64,000 nt of DNA from assembly GCA_004352715.1 (NCBI GenBank), contig SCFE01000054.1, forward strand, positions 1,407,674 through 1,471,673, given 5' to 3'. This document shows positions 20,606-32,641 of the stretch, piece by piece (position 1 is the first letter of the stretch; each line of letters begins with the position of its first letter). The notes beneath the pieces were generated by a model, which did no database searches, was not told the origin of the DNA, and saw nothing but the letters and a program-made list of their open reading frames with translations. Source of the stretch: Hofstenia miamia. Lineage: Eukaryota; Xenacoelomorpha; Acoela. The translations under genes and the position numbers were made by a program.

Positions 20606-23593
20606 GTTCAATTAATGTTCCTAAATTAAATAATTACTAGCGAGTTCACGCAGTGGAAATACAAAAAAAATATTGTAAATTCACTCATTGTGTTATCTAC
20701 ACAACAATAGAATTATATGCATTATCAAACACAGAAAATTACCACATTCAAACTTGCATTAATATTTTTTCATCAAATGCACTTAATTTTTTTAATGTTT
20801 AGGAAAAAAATTTTTGTCGTAATTAAAACTTACTATTAGAATTTAATAAAGTAATTTTTTGATATTGTCTCTAAAATTCTTATACATTGTATTATGATTG
20901 CATGGTAAATTATGGAAATTCGATATTCGTTGCATTACAGTAATGCCCATATAAACTATTATTGTTTGATCTTTTTAGAAAAACTGAGATTTTTCGTAAA
21001 ATGCACAAATAGCGACCCAAGTTCCTCCCTTGCATAGTTACTCTCTTTTTAGCGAAAATAAATTAGACTAAGGGAATTAATATATAGAAACAAACTCGGT
21101 AGGTTGATTGTCATTTTCTATTGATTTGTAAATTGAAAGATCAAACTTAGTTGTATTTGAACCCCTATCTCCCCCCCCCCGAGGATGCATATTTAAGATA
21201 AAAATTCTCCTAAAAATGACAATGAATTTTCTAACCTAAATTGAAAAAAATTTTTTGTTGTGTCATTTTATTGTGAATAATATTTTCGAAATTGATGAAA
21301 AAATAAATTTTATCATACAGATATTTTCAATATATTTCTTTACTTCATTTTTGGTATTTACATTTTACTGAGTGAAGCGAATAGACTAAACACATAATGC
21401 CAGTCTATTAAAATTACACAGTTTTGAACTTGTAAGATTAATAGTCATATCCATCAACAAAATATCTTAATGATGTACATGTTAAAGTTTGCTATAGTTT
21501 TTAAAAATTTTGCAACCCATATTATAGTTAGATTCTTCTTTTTATTTTCGTAAGTGCAAACTTCGGAAAGTCTGTCTCCTCTTACTTTTATAATATTGAA
21601 AATTAAGTTTCTATATTCAATAAGTAAACATATGCTCCTTATTCCACATTATTGTCAAATGCATTGCTTTAAGAACATAATAGTTAAGATTCTTTTAATT
21701 GAGTAACATTTTTACTTTTAAAACAAGAAATTATTCTGCTCAACACCTATCAACGAACTATGAAACTGTATCTACAAAATGTTTGAGAAGTACTTTAGTG
21801 CAAAAAGCCAAAGAATTATGAATTAGCGATATTGAAAACTCCGTTCTTAGTAATCCAACTTTTCATATTAAACAAAAAACAAGCTAGTTTTGAGCTATCA
21901 ATTTATATGCGTTTAGTATTCATACATTACAAAGTCCCAAAATGGAAAACATAAGAAATTCAAATTTGAAAAACAAAGCTTAGTGTAAAGTAGTATCTTT
22001 ATAACAAACTAACCAAACGAACGTTTTAAATTACATTGCAGGAAAATATTTTACTTAAAATATTCCAATAATGATGCTATTACACTACTACTACTACTAC
22101 TACTAAAAGACTTTATTTAGTCATGTTACAGACTTCAAAATATCTATAAGAGTTTGCATTTACAATCAATACAAAAACAAAATATAAAACGGCTGCAACC
22201 TTCCCGAGAATAATAATCTCGTAAAAAATTGAAAAATATCACCTTTAATGTTTAATAGTTTGATATATATTTGAGTTTTTCTTATAACCTTTAGGATATT
22301 ATCGTTATGTTTTTTCGTCACATACCCCTTCTGTGATTTACTTTGTAGCTGTTTTATTTTTGCATCAAAATCATTTTTCCCAATTGCTCATCAATTAATA
22401 CACACTCGTTTAATCTTCCTTGAGTTCAATATCTAGAGATTGCTTGTTAGAAGAAAGTTTCAATTTAAAATACTTGGGTTGGATTTCGTAGCTAACCGTT
22501 ATTTTAGAGACTTCTAAAAATTGTATGCAGAATTTCTGTAAAACTTTATTTCTTGTATAAATTTATTTATATGTATGTATATATTTATGTGAATATGTAA
22601 ATATATTAAATATAAGCTGAGTTTCTTAGAAGAGCGTATGTTTAAGAAGCGACTTTCATTGCTAGTTGCTTCTAAATACAAGAATTCTTGGCATAGCAAA
22701 AACGTGTGAACTTCTAACAAACCAGAAATCAAATGAACCGCATAATTACAAGTTCAAAAAAATAAAACAAATGAACTTTGAAGGGTGTGCTTTAGCATGT
22801 GCGTAGTAGATTCAATGAATAAATACATAGAATTTGTATAACACCATACTAAAGAAAACGATCTGTTATTATTAAGTCTGGAATTTGAGCTAGATTCAGG
22901 AATGTGGTCAGTGGATCTTTGCAGACACGTAAATAAACCGGTATTAGTTTCAAACGCTTTTCTTAAAGTTATACAGAAGTTATAAACATGAAGTTGTTCC
23001 AGATTGATTATCTTATCATGTTTACAGTACTTCTTAGAAGTGGTGAGATTCTAGCGGTTTCTAATTCAAACCAAAAAACAAATTTTATACAAATGTCTTA
23101 AAACAAAACAGAGTAAGGTTGTATGAATATCACATATTTATATACCAAATATAGTTCTTTAACTCACTGGTACATTTATGCAAAGATTTTGTTTTAAAAA
23201 GATTTAGTTAATAATTAAATTTGTTAATTACATTTAAATTTAATTTACATTTGGTCAGAGCCTTAGAGAAACATTCGGCGTTTAAAGCGTTAATCTTGTC
23301 TTATCAAAATGTGTCACAAATGGAACATTTTCCCACGCTTTGAATTCCAGGAATTGGTTAGAGTAATAAATTACTTAACCAGGTTTCTAAAATTATTTCT
23401 TTTTCTGTAATTCCGTGAAGATGTTTTGCGGAATATTGGTTTTCATAAGGATTCTTATAATACTTTGCAGTAAAATTTCCATTCAAATTGCCAAAAAGTT
23501 CAACTTATTATATAAAATTTCCATATTATTTGTATTAAGGCATCAACTTCAAAGGAATATAGTTAAAGAGTCACATACATTACTTTATCTGCA
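20606..23593. other. No gene; simple repeats only
   Basis: A run of C (about 21171-21181) and a (CTA)n microsatellite (about 22084-22105) are the only distinct features. No family signature was found on either strand. Confidence 0.45.
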
Positions 23594-24232
23594 GAGACCT
23601 TGTACCATACTTCTCTATGGATACATTTGTTTGGATTCAGATCCATTCCAGATAAATAGAATTCCTATGGATCGATCCATGGGATTTCCACCGGTCTACG
23701 GATTACTAAAAGGCAAGTCGTAAAAGAAAAGCAGTTAGTATAATAAAATATATGACAATATGAGTGGGACTTGGCGGTATGCCGTACCAACTAAATATCA
23801 TGGTATTTTCCTATACCACAGTATTTTCGATAATAAGATGCAGAAATTTTTAGAAAGCTGTTCTCGAAATTTGCATTTAGTCATATTTGTAAAAAAATTG
23901 AGAAGAACTTATTAGTTTTTCAGCAGTGGATTTGTTAACCACTACATATAGCATCTTAGACAAAATGCCAACTCATATCCAACCGAATTTCAATGATCCG
24001 TAAAGATGAGTAAAAGAGATAACTTTAGAGATTTACAACATATCTTAACATGCAAATATAATTTTTTTGGTATTAATGTCAATTGAGCAGCAATTTTTCT
24101 TATTTTCTCTATAGACCCTACTATTGAACTAAAATTGTAGATCCACAAAATATCCCCAAAATCCATGGATTGCATTTCAGATCCAGATTCGTTCCAGATC
24201 CATGGAAAAGTCTGCCTTGCACCCTAACGAAT
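23594..24232. repeat. Possible inverted-repeat element with GGATCC-type arms
   Basis: The left part (23594-23700) contains TTTGGATTCAGATCC and ATGGATCGATCCATGG; the right part (24160-24232) contains, in inverse sense, AGATCCATGGAA, CAGATCCAGATTCGTTCC and a gGTGCAAGGCAGAC-like end. The arms are imperfect and no target duplication was found. It may be an old foldback or MITE; low certainty. Confidence 0.25.
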
Positions 24233-24354
24233 TCAAGTAGAATGAAATATTTCAAGAATTTCTTTTAGCTCTCTTGATAACCGGACCTTGCCTGATATCA
24301 TGTTTGCAAAAAGGTTTTTTGAATATTCCCGAGATTCAATTCATTGTTTGCATT

Positions 24355-24405
<51 letters not shown>

Positions 24406-24407
24406 TC

Positions 24408-25302
24408 TCGAGTACGATAGTACAGAGAGGCGAATATCTGTCAGGTTGTTTGCCCAGAACTACGATATTTCTGTGCATAAAATTTTTTTATTAGAACATT
24501 TTTCGAATTTTATAAAAAGACTCATTTGTTAAAATGTTTTTCATGTTCTAAAATCCGATATTTGCATGCATAGTTTTCTTTACTTGTGTCCTCTAGTATG
24601 ATATTTCAGTAAATCATTCGTTTTTCTTCCATAATTGGCTTTGACAGTTTTTATATCTTTTTCTGTCTCTTAAAATAAACATATAAAATAATAAAATCAT
24701 GAATTTTAAAAAAATCATGCCTAAAATAAAAAAACTATATATATATATATATAAGAATTATAGAGTTAGCTGCGAAATAATTTTGATTAAGGGTTTCAGT
24801 ACCCCCAAGAGATTTCTAAATACTTCTTCACTGTAGAAAGATTTTAAATTTTCGAAATCCGAATTAGAATTCGAATCCAGCATGCATTCGTTAACGGATT
24901 CGACTTCGAATACTCGCAGGGACATTAGGCGAAATTTCAGACCCTGATTTGGCTCTTTCGCAATTCATTTATATGCTCTTTAAAAATTTTCCCTTTGCTA
25001 GAGCAATAGTGAGTAAAATAGATAACTATAAACTAAAATTAATTAACTAATATAAAAAATACACACTAAAAAATTGAACTTGATTTTTGCATAAAATCCT
25101 TAACACACTCACTGAATTTGTGTTGATTCGCATACCCTACTGAATTCGCATTCTTCTAAATTTCAAACCATTTTTTTGGACATTTTTTGGATTAATTCTA
25201 CTCAAGCTCAACGCAAATACAATCCAAACTTGGCCCGGTACTGTCTGGCCCAAATCAGTTCTCGTATCTGATGTATTTCAAAACAGCACTTTAGCACAAA
25301 TA
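24408..25302 (+). repeat. Segmental duplication, copy 1
   Basis: Bases 24523-25302 recur almost unchanged at 26090-26868, and the short block 24408-24478 (beginning TCGAGTACGATAGTACAGAG) recurs at 26914-26985, but after the second copy instead of before it. The order A-B ... B'-(TA)n-A' fits a tandem arrangement interrupted by gaps. Contains no gene. Confidence 0.8.
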
Positions 25303-25335
25303 TATATATATATATATAAATATATATATATATAT

Positions 25336-25595
25336 NNNNNNNNNNNNNNNNNNNNNNNNNNNNNNNNNNNNNNNNNNNNNNNNNNNNNNNNNNNNNNNNN
25401 NNNNNNNNNNNNNNNNNNNNNNNNNNNNNNNNNNNNNNNNNNNNNNNNNNNNNNNNNNNNNNNNNNNNNNNNNNNNNNNNNNNNNNNNNNNNNNNNNNNN
25501 NNNNNNNNNNNNNNNNNNNNNNNNNNNNNNNNNNNNNNNNNNNNNNNNNNNNNNNNNNNNNNNNNNNNNNNNNNNNNNNNNNNNNNNNNNNNNNN
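25336..25595. other. Assembly gap (260 N) inside (TA)n
   Basis: Both flanks are (TA)n arrays (25303-25335 and 25596-25607). Confidence 0.95.
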
Positions 25596-25607
25596 TATAT
25601 ATATATA

Positions 25608-26089
25608 CTTAGCAACTGCCATGAGATTGAAAATTATTCACAAGTAATGAAAATGAAATGACAGATTGCGATAAAATAACTGGACAGGCTGATAATCTCT
25701 TAGCTCCAGTTAGTCTCTAATACGTTGACAATTTGACTAGATAGTCTTTTTGAATAATCGTTGTTTATTTGAAGAAACAAGCAGTTTGCAATACAGAATC
25801 TAGTAGAAATCAGCAACCTTTTATATATTATTTAAACAGCAATTTATTACTTTATGAAAATAATTAAAAGGAAATATTGATTATCAAAATTCTTTAATGC
25901 TTGGACATTTGTAATAAGTAATAACTTAACATGCTTTATGGACATGCACCGTATCAAATGATCAAAACCCACCATAAATTATTTCTCCTTAAAATCTATA
26001 ATACCAGAAAAATTCCAAACATGTCTTTGATGAATACACTTGGTTTAGAGCAAAAATATTGGAGAGCTTCGATCACTTTGCCTAAGACA
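25608..26089. other. Unique spacer between duplicate copies
   Basis: No coding or repeat signal was recognised; it is not shared with the other side of copy 1. Confidence 0.4.
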
Positions 26090-26862
26090 CATTTGTTAAA
26101 ATGTTTTTCCTGTTCTAAAATCCGATGTTTGCATGCATAGTTTTCTTTACTTGTGTCCCCTAGTATGATATTTCAGTAAATCATTCGTTTTTCTTCCATA
26201 ATTGGCTTTGACAGTTTTCGTATCTTTTTCTGTGTTTTAAAATAAAGATATAAAATAATAAAATCATGAATTTTAAAAAAATCATGCCTAAAATAAAAAA
26301 ACTATATATTCAACAACAGAAGAATTATAGAGTTAGCTGCGAAATAATTTTGATTAAGGGTTTCAGTACCCCCAAGAGATTTCTAAATACTTCTTCACTG
26401 TAGCAAGATTTTAAATTTTCGAAATCCGAATTAGAATTCGAATCCAGCATGCATTCGTTAACGGATTCGACTTCGAATACTCGCAGGGACATTAGGCGAA
26501 ATTTCAGACCCTGATTTGGCTCTTTCGCAATTCATTTATATGCTCTTTAAAAATTTTCCCTTTGCTAGAGCAATAGTGAGTAAAATAGATAACTATAAAC
26601 TAAAATTAATTAACTAATATAAAAAATACACACTAAAAAATTGAACTTGATTTTTGCATAAAATCCTTAACACACTCACTGAATTTGTGTTGATTCGCAT
26701 ACCCTACTGAATTCGCATTCTTCTAAATTTCAAACCATTTTTTTGGACATTTTTTGGATTAATTCTACTCAAGCTCAACGCAAATACAATCCAAACTTGG
26801 CCCGGTACTGTCTGGCCCAAATCAGTTCTCGTATCTGATGTATTTCAAAACAGCACTTTAGC

Positions 26863-26918
<56 letters not shown>

Positions 26919-26985
26919 GAGTACGATAGTACAGAGAGGCGAATATCTGTCAGGTTGTTTGCCCAGAACTACGATATTTCTGTGC
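26090..26985 (+). repeat. Segmental duplication, copy 2
   Basis: Near-identical to 24523-25302 with a handful of substitutions, followed by (TA)n (26867-26913) and the block equivalent to 24408-24478. One 16-base stretch (after AAAAAACT, about 26304-26319) reads ATATATTCAACAACAG, whereas copy 1 has a pure (AT)8 of equal length. It runs directly into a 380-N gap. Confidence 0.8.
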
Positions 26986-27365
26986 NNNNNNNNNNNNNNN
27001 NNNNNNNNNNNNNNNNNNNNNNNNNNNNNNNNNNNNNNNNNNNNNNNNNNNNNNNNNNNNNNNNNNNNNNNNNNNNNNNNNNNNNNNNNNNNNNNNNNNN
27101 NNNNNNNNNNNNNNNNNNNNNNNNNNNNNNNNNNNNNNNNNNNNNNNNNNNNNNNNNNNNNNNNNNNNNNNNNNNNNNNNNNNNNNNNNNNNNNNNNNNN
27201 NNNNNNNNNNNNNNNNNNNNNNNNNNNNNNNNNNNNNNNNNNNNNNNNNNNNNNNNNNNNNNNNNNNNNNNNNNNNNNNNNNNNNNNNNNNNNNNNNNNN
27301 NNNNNNNNNNNNNNNNNNNNNNNNNNNNNNNNNNNNNNNNNNNNNNNNNNNNNNNNNNNNNNNNN
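26986..27365. other. Assembly gap (380 N), right flank (TA)n
   Basis: The left flank stops inside the duplicated A' block; the right flank is a (TA)n array to 27396. Confidence 0.95.
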
Positions 27366-27396
<31 letters not shown>

Positions 27397-27399
<3 letters not shown>

Positions 27400-28001
27400 A
27401 TTAGAGTGTGGATTTAACTTATTGAGAAATTGAAAAAGATTGTTTTCGAGTTCAAAATTTAACTTAAAAATCTCAGGTAAATATTAATTTAATCACAATT
27501 AAATTTCCAATAGTAAATTATTATTGTTCCACCCTCAATCAAGTAGAATGCCAAAATGTACACACTCTCAGTCATTTTTTCACTCTAAGCAAAGAAGAAA
27601 GATGTGGGAGTGTACTAAGTTGATTGTAAATAATTGAAGTCTTATTTCCCGTCGACGACTTTGTCAGTTTTATCTTATTTTGAAAATCAAATTTTATCTA
27701 TGAAAGAATTCAAAATCGATTACTTTACGAATTTAAATTTAGAAAAATGAGAGCAACGATTAAAAGTATAGGGAATTTCTTTGAATGAATATAAAGATCG
27801 ATTCCTTCAACTAGTCAAGCTCCTAATGTAACCATGGTTTACTATAAAAGTTTAAATATAGATTAAATTTACATATACCGGTCTGGCTGTTGGATTAGCA
27901 TAAGATTAGCAATGCTAATTTGTTAACAAAAAATAGAATTCGTGGGCAGGTAATTTTTATAGAAAACTAGTGAACCAAAATAACATTGCTAATGTCTAAA
28001 C
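27397..28001. other. No feature recognised
   Basis: AT-rich DNA; only the 8 bp target duplication GTCTAAAC (27994-28001) of the next element was noted. Confidence 0.45.
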
Positions 28002-28322
28002 CAGTGATTCTCAACCGGGGTTCACAAATTGCGAATTGTTGGTCCCCTGTGACATTTTTGTGGTCCATAAGACATTTATAATTCAGAACGGTTTCATTAC
28101 TGAGAGTGGAATCTCTACGGAAATTTGCACTATTTTACAATAATAACAGGGAACAATTCATGCAGCGGTTCTGTTTTTTAATTTGTTAAATAATTTTTTG
28201 TATTAGTTTAGTTTTCCTTTAAAATAATGCATGATCATTATTTTTGCGGGAAGCGGTGGGTCCTTCTAAAAAATTAGGAGTGAACGGGTTCCATGATGAA
28301 AAACAAATCTTGAGAACCACTT
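28002..28322. mobile_element. hAT MITE (CAGTGATTCTCAACC ends) with 8 bp duplication
   Basis: Left end CAGTGATTCTCAACCGGGGT; right end TCTTGAGAACCACTT, its inverted complement with few changes. This is the classic CAGTGGTTCTCAA terminus of Charlie-like hAT elements. Target duplications GTCTAAAC (27994-28001) and GTCTAAGC (28323-28330) match at 7 of 8 positions. At 321 bp with no coding frame it is a non-autonomous element. Confidence 0.85.
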
Positions 28323-28364
28323 GTCTAAGCATACATCAATTGTATGCAATTTGCCAATTTAAAA

Positions 28365-28796
28365 TTAGCATAAATAGGGACGGACAAATGCTTTGATCCA
28401 ATTTCGCCCTGAGCAGATCAGAAGTCTGCAGAGGTTAGCTGTCATCGCATGTATCCACACATGTTTAATTGTTGGAATAAGATCAGAAATTGGTATGAAT
28501 TCTACACTATTTGTGACGAACATCCAACATTTCTCAAAAGAGGTCGGATTGGGCGAATTGCTCTGCCATCTTGCTGGAATATCTGACAGCCACGTGCTTT
28601 TAATCAATATGGAAGATAATCTTGAGGAATTTGGAGTTCTGTTTTGGGACAACATCCAATAGGAGAAGGTTGCTTAATGCTTGCTTAAAGTTACTGTATC
28701 CCTGATCCAATGGTCGCCTGATGTTTGTTGAGCGATAACCGTTTGTGGATTAGCGAAATGTCTCTTTTTCTGCTCATTTGATGCACTCAATGACAT
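28365..28796 (-). pseudogene. Unidentified protein-coding remnant, one internal stop
   Basis: On the minus strand a single frame of 144 codons from ATG (28796) to the terminal stop is interrupted only by TAA at 28676-28674 (codon 41). It starts MSLSASNEQKKRHFANPQTV, continues with SGDHWIRDTVTL, and after the stop reads SSILIKSTWLSDIPARWQSN, SFEKCWMFVTNSVEFIPISD, LIPTIKHVWIHAM and SGRNWIKAFVRP. The Trp-rich, mixed composition is unlike random AT-rich DNA and base composition is clearly more balanced than around it, so it was protein-coding recently. I do not recognise the family; a transposon, a captured gene or a decayed host gene are all possible. It lies about 0.9 kb upstream of the channel exon, on the opposite strand. 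Confidence 0.45.
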
Positions 28797-28937
28797 AAAA
28801 TTAATCTGAGGTATAACCATAGACTTGAAATTTTCGTTTCGCTTGCATTAAGTAGCAATTACCGCACATAATTCCCCATGTGAACGCATTTGGCCAGGTA
28901 AATTGGTATATACTTAATCAAAAAAAATAATGCCAGC

Positions 28938-28984
<47 letters not shown>

Positions 28985-29282
28985 AAATACAGTACACTTT
29001 TGCAAGATTAGTTCAGACAGTACTTCATTATTAATTTTTGGCCCGACTCGGTTCACCAACTACATGAATATTTTTGTTGTTAAGGCTGTTCAAGCCATAA
29101 ACTGGTGTATTATTTAATATCTGAAGGCACAAAAAATTTAAATCAAACCATACCCTGTGTAAAAAACACAGCTAAGTCAAATTATTTGATTCTAATATAT
29201 AATTAGTCATCTCAGTTGAATTTTATTGGTAATGAGAAGTGTTTTATAGATAAATGTACTTAAATATAGTAACTACATGTCC
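28797..29282. other. Non-coding with (TA)n array
   Basis: Holds a (TA)n array at about 28944-28981 and otherwise nothing recognised. Confidence 0.45.
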
Positions 29283-29575
29283 AACCTAACCGTATGCAGC
29301 CATTATTACGACTGACTAAGAAACTATGTTTCTCGTCGGCCGTAAGCATTAGTAAACTAACGCCCATGTTCCACTGCTTTTGTCTAGTATTGATGAGCCC
29401 CCTTTGCAATAGCAGGCTGATAAACACGTTCAACCAGGGCTGCGTGTTGTACGCATGACACAGTATGAGCTTTTCTGGTTTACTGCTACTATCTGCTTCA
29501 GCCGATAAAGTAGTCTAAAAATATACCCACTCCCAACTTTATTATGTAAATCTAGTACATGTAGCATGAACTACT
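29283..29575 (+). repeat. Dispersed repeat, copy 1 (partner at 38388)
   Basis: About 290 bases shared with 38388-38668: common blocks include GACTAAGAAACTATGTTTCT, CTTTTGTCTAG, ATAAACACGTTCA, CAGGGCTGCGTGTTG, CATGACACA and TCTGCTTCAGCC, with scattered substitutions and small indels. No terminal inverted repeats, tail or polymerase III boxes are evident, so the class is unknown. Confidence 0.65.
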
Positions 29576-29674
29576 TATAACAAAGCAAAGTGCTGTAATG
29601 ATCGCATCCAAAGCATATATATATATATATATATATACAAAGTTATTGTACCAAAGATTTATGAATTCTTTTAG

Positions 29675-30879
29675 GTGATGAGGAGTTCAATCACAAGGAC
29701 AGAGCAAATTTAAATGACATGAACGTAAATGAATTTACAAAAGACTACTGGAACAGACGCAGTTCATCGTCTGCGACTTTCAACGACATTGGTCTAATAT
29801 CAAAGAACGCACTTCATAACGCACCCGCCTCCGCACTGGTGGAAAGCCTCTGTAATAATGTAAACTCTCCATATGAAAAACGACGAATAGACTCTGCTCC
29901 TAACAGCACCTACTGTGGCCTCAACAAAAGTGATGATCTCGAAGATGATCGAGATAATGTCAAAGAGCTTCCAGAATTGAAAAAGAAGTCCTGTCTTAGT
30001 AAAGGTAGGAAACTAAGTGTAGCCATTCGAGAGCGCGACGATCGAATTGCGAAAGAAGGTATCAGGAAAATCTATTTCTCGTTTCATTTTATGAAGTTTG
30101 GAGATATAGAAACCAAAAGACAGCAGTTTAATGCTGAGATCCTGATTCGTGCACGCTGGTATGAGCCTGAGCTTAAGTCTGTAATTGATAGTGGAGAAGA
30201 GCTCTTTAGAGGAATCTTGTGGGATCCCCAATTATACATTGTTAATCTGGAATCTGTTCAAAGTAATATTGATCATGTTTGGTATGATATAAAGGTAGAC
30301 TTGGAGGAAGAACCGTATGTTACATACAATAGACGAGTTCGTGGAAACTTCTTTGAAAAAATGGAACTTTGGGAATTCCCAAGAGATATTCAGGATCTAA
30401 ATGTTACAATAAGTTCTGAACTCGGAACAGACAAAGTGGAACTAATAGAAGACACAGAATCTCGGAGCTATTTGGATCGCGAGATGTTCCAAGATGAACA
30501 AAATTGGTATCTTTACGATCACATTGAAATTACCCAAACAATACCTGATCCCAAACGAGACATTAAGTTCAGCATTCCCATTATATCGGCGACTTGCCGG
30601 GTAGCCAGAAATCCCCGTTTCTATTTGTGGAACAATTATTTTATTATGTCATGTTTAGCCTTTTTGGCTCTAACAGCGTTTTCAATTGAACCAAAAGACA
30701 TTAAATATCGCATAGCAACACTCCTCACGCTATTGCTAACTTCTGTGGCTTTTAAACTATCCACCACGGGCCAACTGCCGATGATATCTTACCACACACT
30801 ATTGGATCTTTACATTCTTCAATGCATGATATTTCTTATAGCAGTAACTTGCCACGTATCAGTTATCTCAATATGGAAG
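29675..30879 (+). CDS. Cys-less pentameric ligand-gated ion channel, LBD and M1-M3 exon
   Basis: Internal exon bounded by TTCTTTTAG (acceptor ending 29674, phase 1) and AAG|GTACAT (donor at 30880, phase 0). Counting from Met at 29719: 1-100 polar and charged N-terminal extension; 110-295 ligand-binding beta-sandwich with WYEPEL, the loop WDPQLYIVNLESV and ELWEFPRDIQDLNVTISSEL; 302-323 M1 (FYLWNNYFIMSCLAFLALTA); 331-350 pore-lining M2 (RIATLLTLLLTSVAFKLSTT, with R0', T6', L9') ending GQLP; 359-384 M3. The loop after FPRDIQ has no cysteine pair, so this belongs to the Cys-less branch known from prokaryotes, protists and some invertebrates. There is no Glu at -1' nor a PAR motif, so ion selectivity cannot be called. 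The frame runs on to 31011, but that is intron read-through. Its 5' exons, with any signal peptide, were not found. M4 is proposed at 61246-61419. Confidence 0.85.
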
Positions 30880-31011
30880 GTACATCTTGATACTATATTA
30901 CTTCATTGTATTTACCTAACGTTTTACATCCAAGATATTTGTGAATTTAACATGGGAATGTTAAATCTTGAGCATTTCTCGTGTAAGTCTGCTATAGTTG
31001 CAATTTTTTAA

Positions 31012-32196
31012 TTTCCCTTGACAGCTTTTCATCATTGTTTTTTTTCTATTAAGTATATAATATAAAATAAAAAATTATTATATTTGTAAACAGTTAAAAA
31101 CCTTGAAAACTAAGATGGTAGCATTCATTTTTAGGACTATTTTTTCAGTATTTTAATAGATTCCGATGGGATTCACCCAAAGATTTGACAAAAGATTTTT
31201 ATATCTATACTTTACATTCTCATTGGATAATGGATTTAACTCATGTTCGCGTTTTGCATTGTTTGAGAAGCATCAGCCCTTATAATTTGATAGCAGCGAC
31301 AGTTTTGTTAAAACATCAAGAAGAGAATTGGATTTATAATTATGTTGCTAATCTATTTAAGTTCGATATTTGAAAAAATAGTTATTATGTTCATATAAGA
31401 AACTTTCCTGTCATTAGAATATAATTTAGTCATCTTGAATATTCTTAGAAAATATATATATATTATAAAACATTCACTAAGAAATAGTATATTGATATAT
31501 TTCAAATGCTACGGATTTGATTATTTGATTACAAAGAGATTGATCTGTAATTTTAACTATTTATTGTTTCCCATTCTCATAAAAAAGAGTTATGTCTGAA
31601 TAATTGAGAAACATTGGGCAAGGGTTAATCTTATGCAGCATTTCATAATAAAAAAGCAAATGAGAAGTTGAATATTTCTCAAGAATATTGGTTGCGATAG
31701 TTATTAATGCACAAGATTTATTAGAATCACGTTTGGATATTGTATTCATTAACTGAGATTTTAAAGTCAATTTAATGCAGAATGACAACTTAATATTATG
31801 TTGTCTTCCATATATATTATTTACATGGCTAGCAATTTCATTCAGAGCAGAAATGATATTGCCACCAGTTAAAATTTTGCTAGTGTTCATTTTCAAAATT
31901 TTACCATTATTTTAATGTTCATCCATAAAATTCTCTAGAAGACATTAGCATTGCATTTCTGACCAAAGCTTCATAAAGTTTGTGTGTGAAGAGTATTATA
32001 AAATTATTTTAGTGATTAGACTAAATTTTGAATAATGGTTTGTTTTTCCTTTATGCAAAAAAATATTCCTGCATTTTTAATTTTTGATGAATTTTCAATC
32101 TAATCAAACCATTTATGGGGACTCTTTAAATTTTCTGTCAGAAAACTTCTTGAAAATACACGTTGTCTTCCGATATATGCATTGAAGTATACATAT
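31012..32196. other. Intron sequence, nothing recognised
   Basis: Short open frames here (for example 31185-31373) have AT-driven composition and no family resemblance. Confidence 0.4.
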
Positions 32197-32217
32197 ATAT
32201 ATATATATATATATATA

Positions 32218-32604
32218 NNNNNNNNNNNNNNNNNNNNNNNNNNNNNNNNNNNNNNNNNNNNNNNNNNNNNNNNNNNNNNNNNNNNNNNNNNNNNNNNNNN
32301 NNNNNNNNNNNNNNNNNNNNNNNNNNNNNNNNNNNNNNNNNNNNNNNNNNNNNNNNNNNNNNNNNNNNNNNNNNNNNNNNNNNNNNNNNNNNNNNNNNNN
32401 NNNNNNNNNNNNNNNNNNNNNNNNNNNNNNNNNNNNNNNNNNNNNNNNNNNNNNNNNNNNNNNNNNNNNNNNNNNNNNNNNNNNNNNNNNNNNNNNNNNN
32501 NNNNNNNNNNNNNNNNNNNNNNNNNNNNNNNNNNNNNNNNNNNNNNNNNNNNNNNNNNNNNNNNNNNNNNNNNNNNNNNNNNNNNNNNNNNNNNNNNNNN
32601 NNNN
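32218..32604. other. Assembly gap (387 N) between (TA)n arrays
   Basis: Flanked by (TA)n on both sides (32192-32217 and 32605-32636). Confidence 0.95.

Positions 32605-32636
<32 letters not shown>

Positions 32637-32641
<5 letters not shown>

Noticed and set aside
22084-22105. (CTA)n tract as a possible regulatory array
   Set aside because: A plain short microsatellite with no associated feature.
24344-24532. Open frames rich in Tyr-Ile repeats across (TA)n arrays
   Set aside because: They are the direct translation of TA dinucleotide arrays; the same applies at 8.1, 11.1, 15.0, 25.3, 27.0 and 32.2 kb.
30880-31011. Continuation of the channel frame after M3
   Set aside because: The donor AAG|GTACAT lies at 30879/30880 and the following residues have no M4 or loop character; it is read-through into the intron.
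31185-31373. Short frame after the channel exon as a possible M3-M4 loop exon
   Set aside because: No acceptor of the required phase, AT-driven composition and no similarity to a channel segment; the 61246-61419 exon fits far better.
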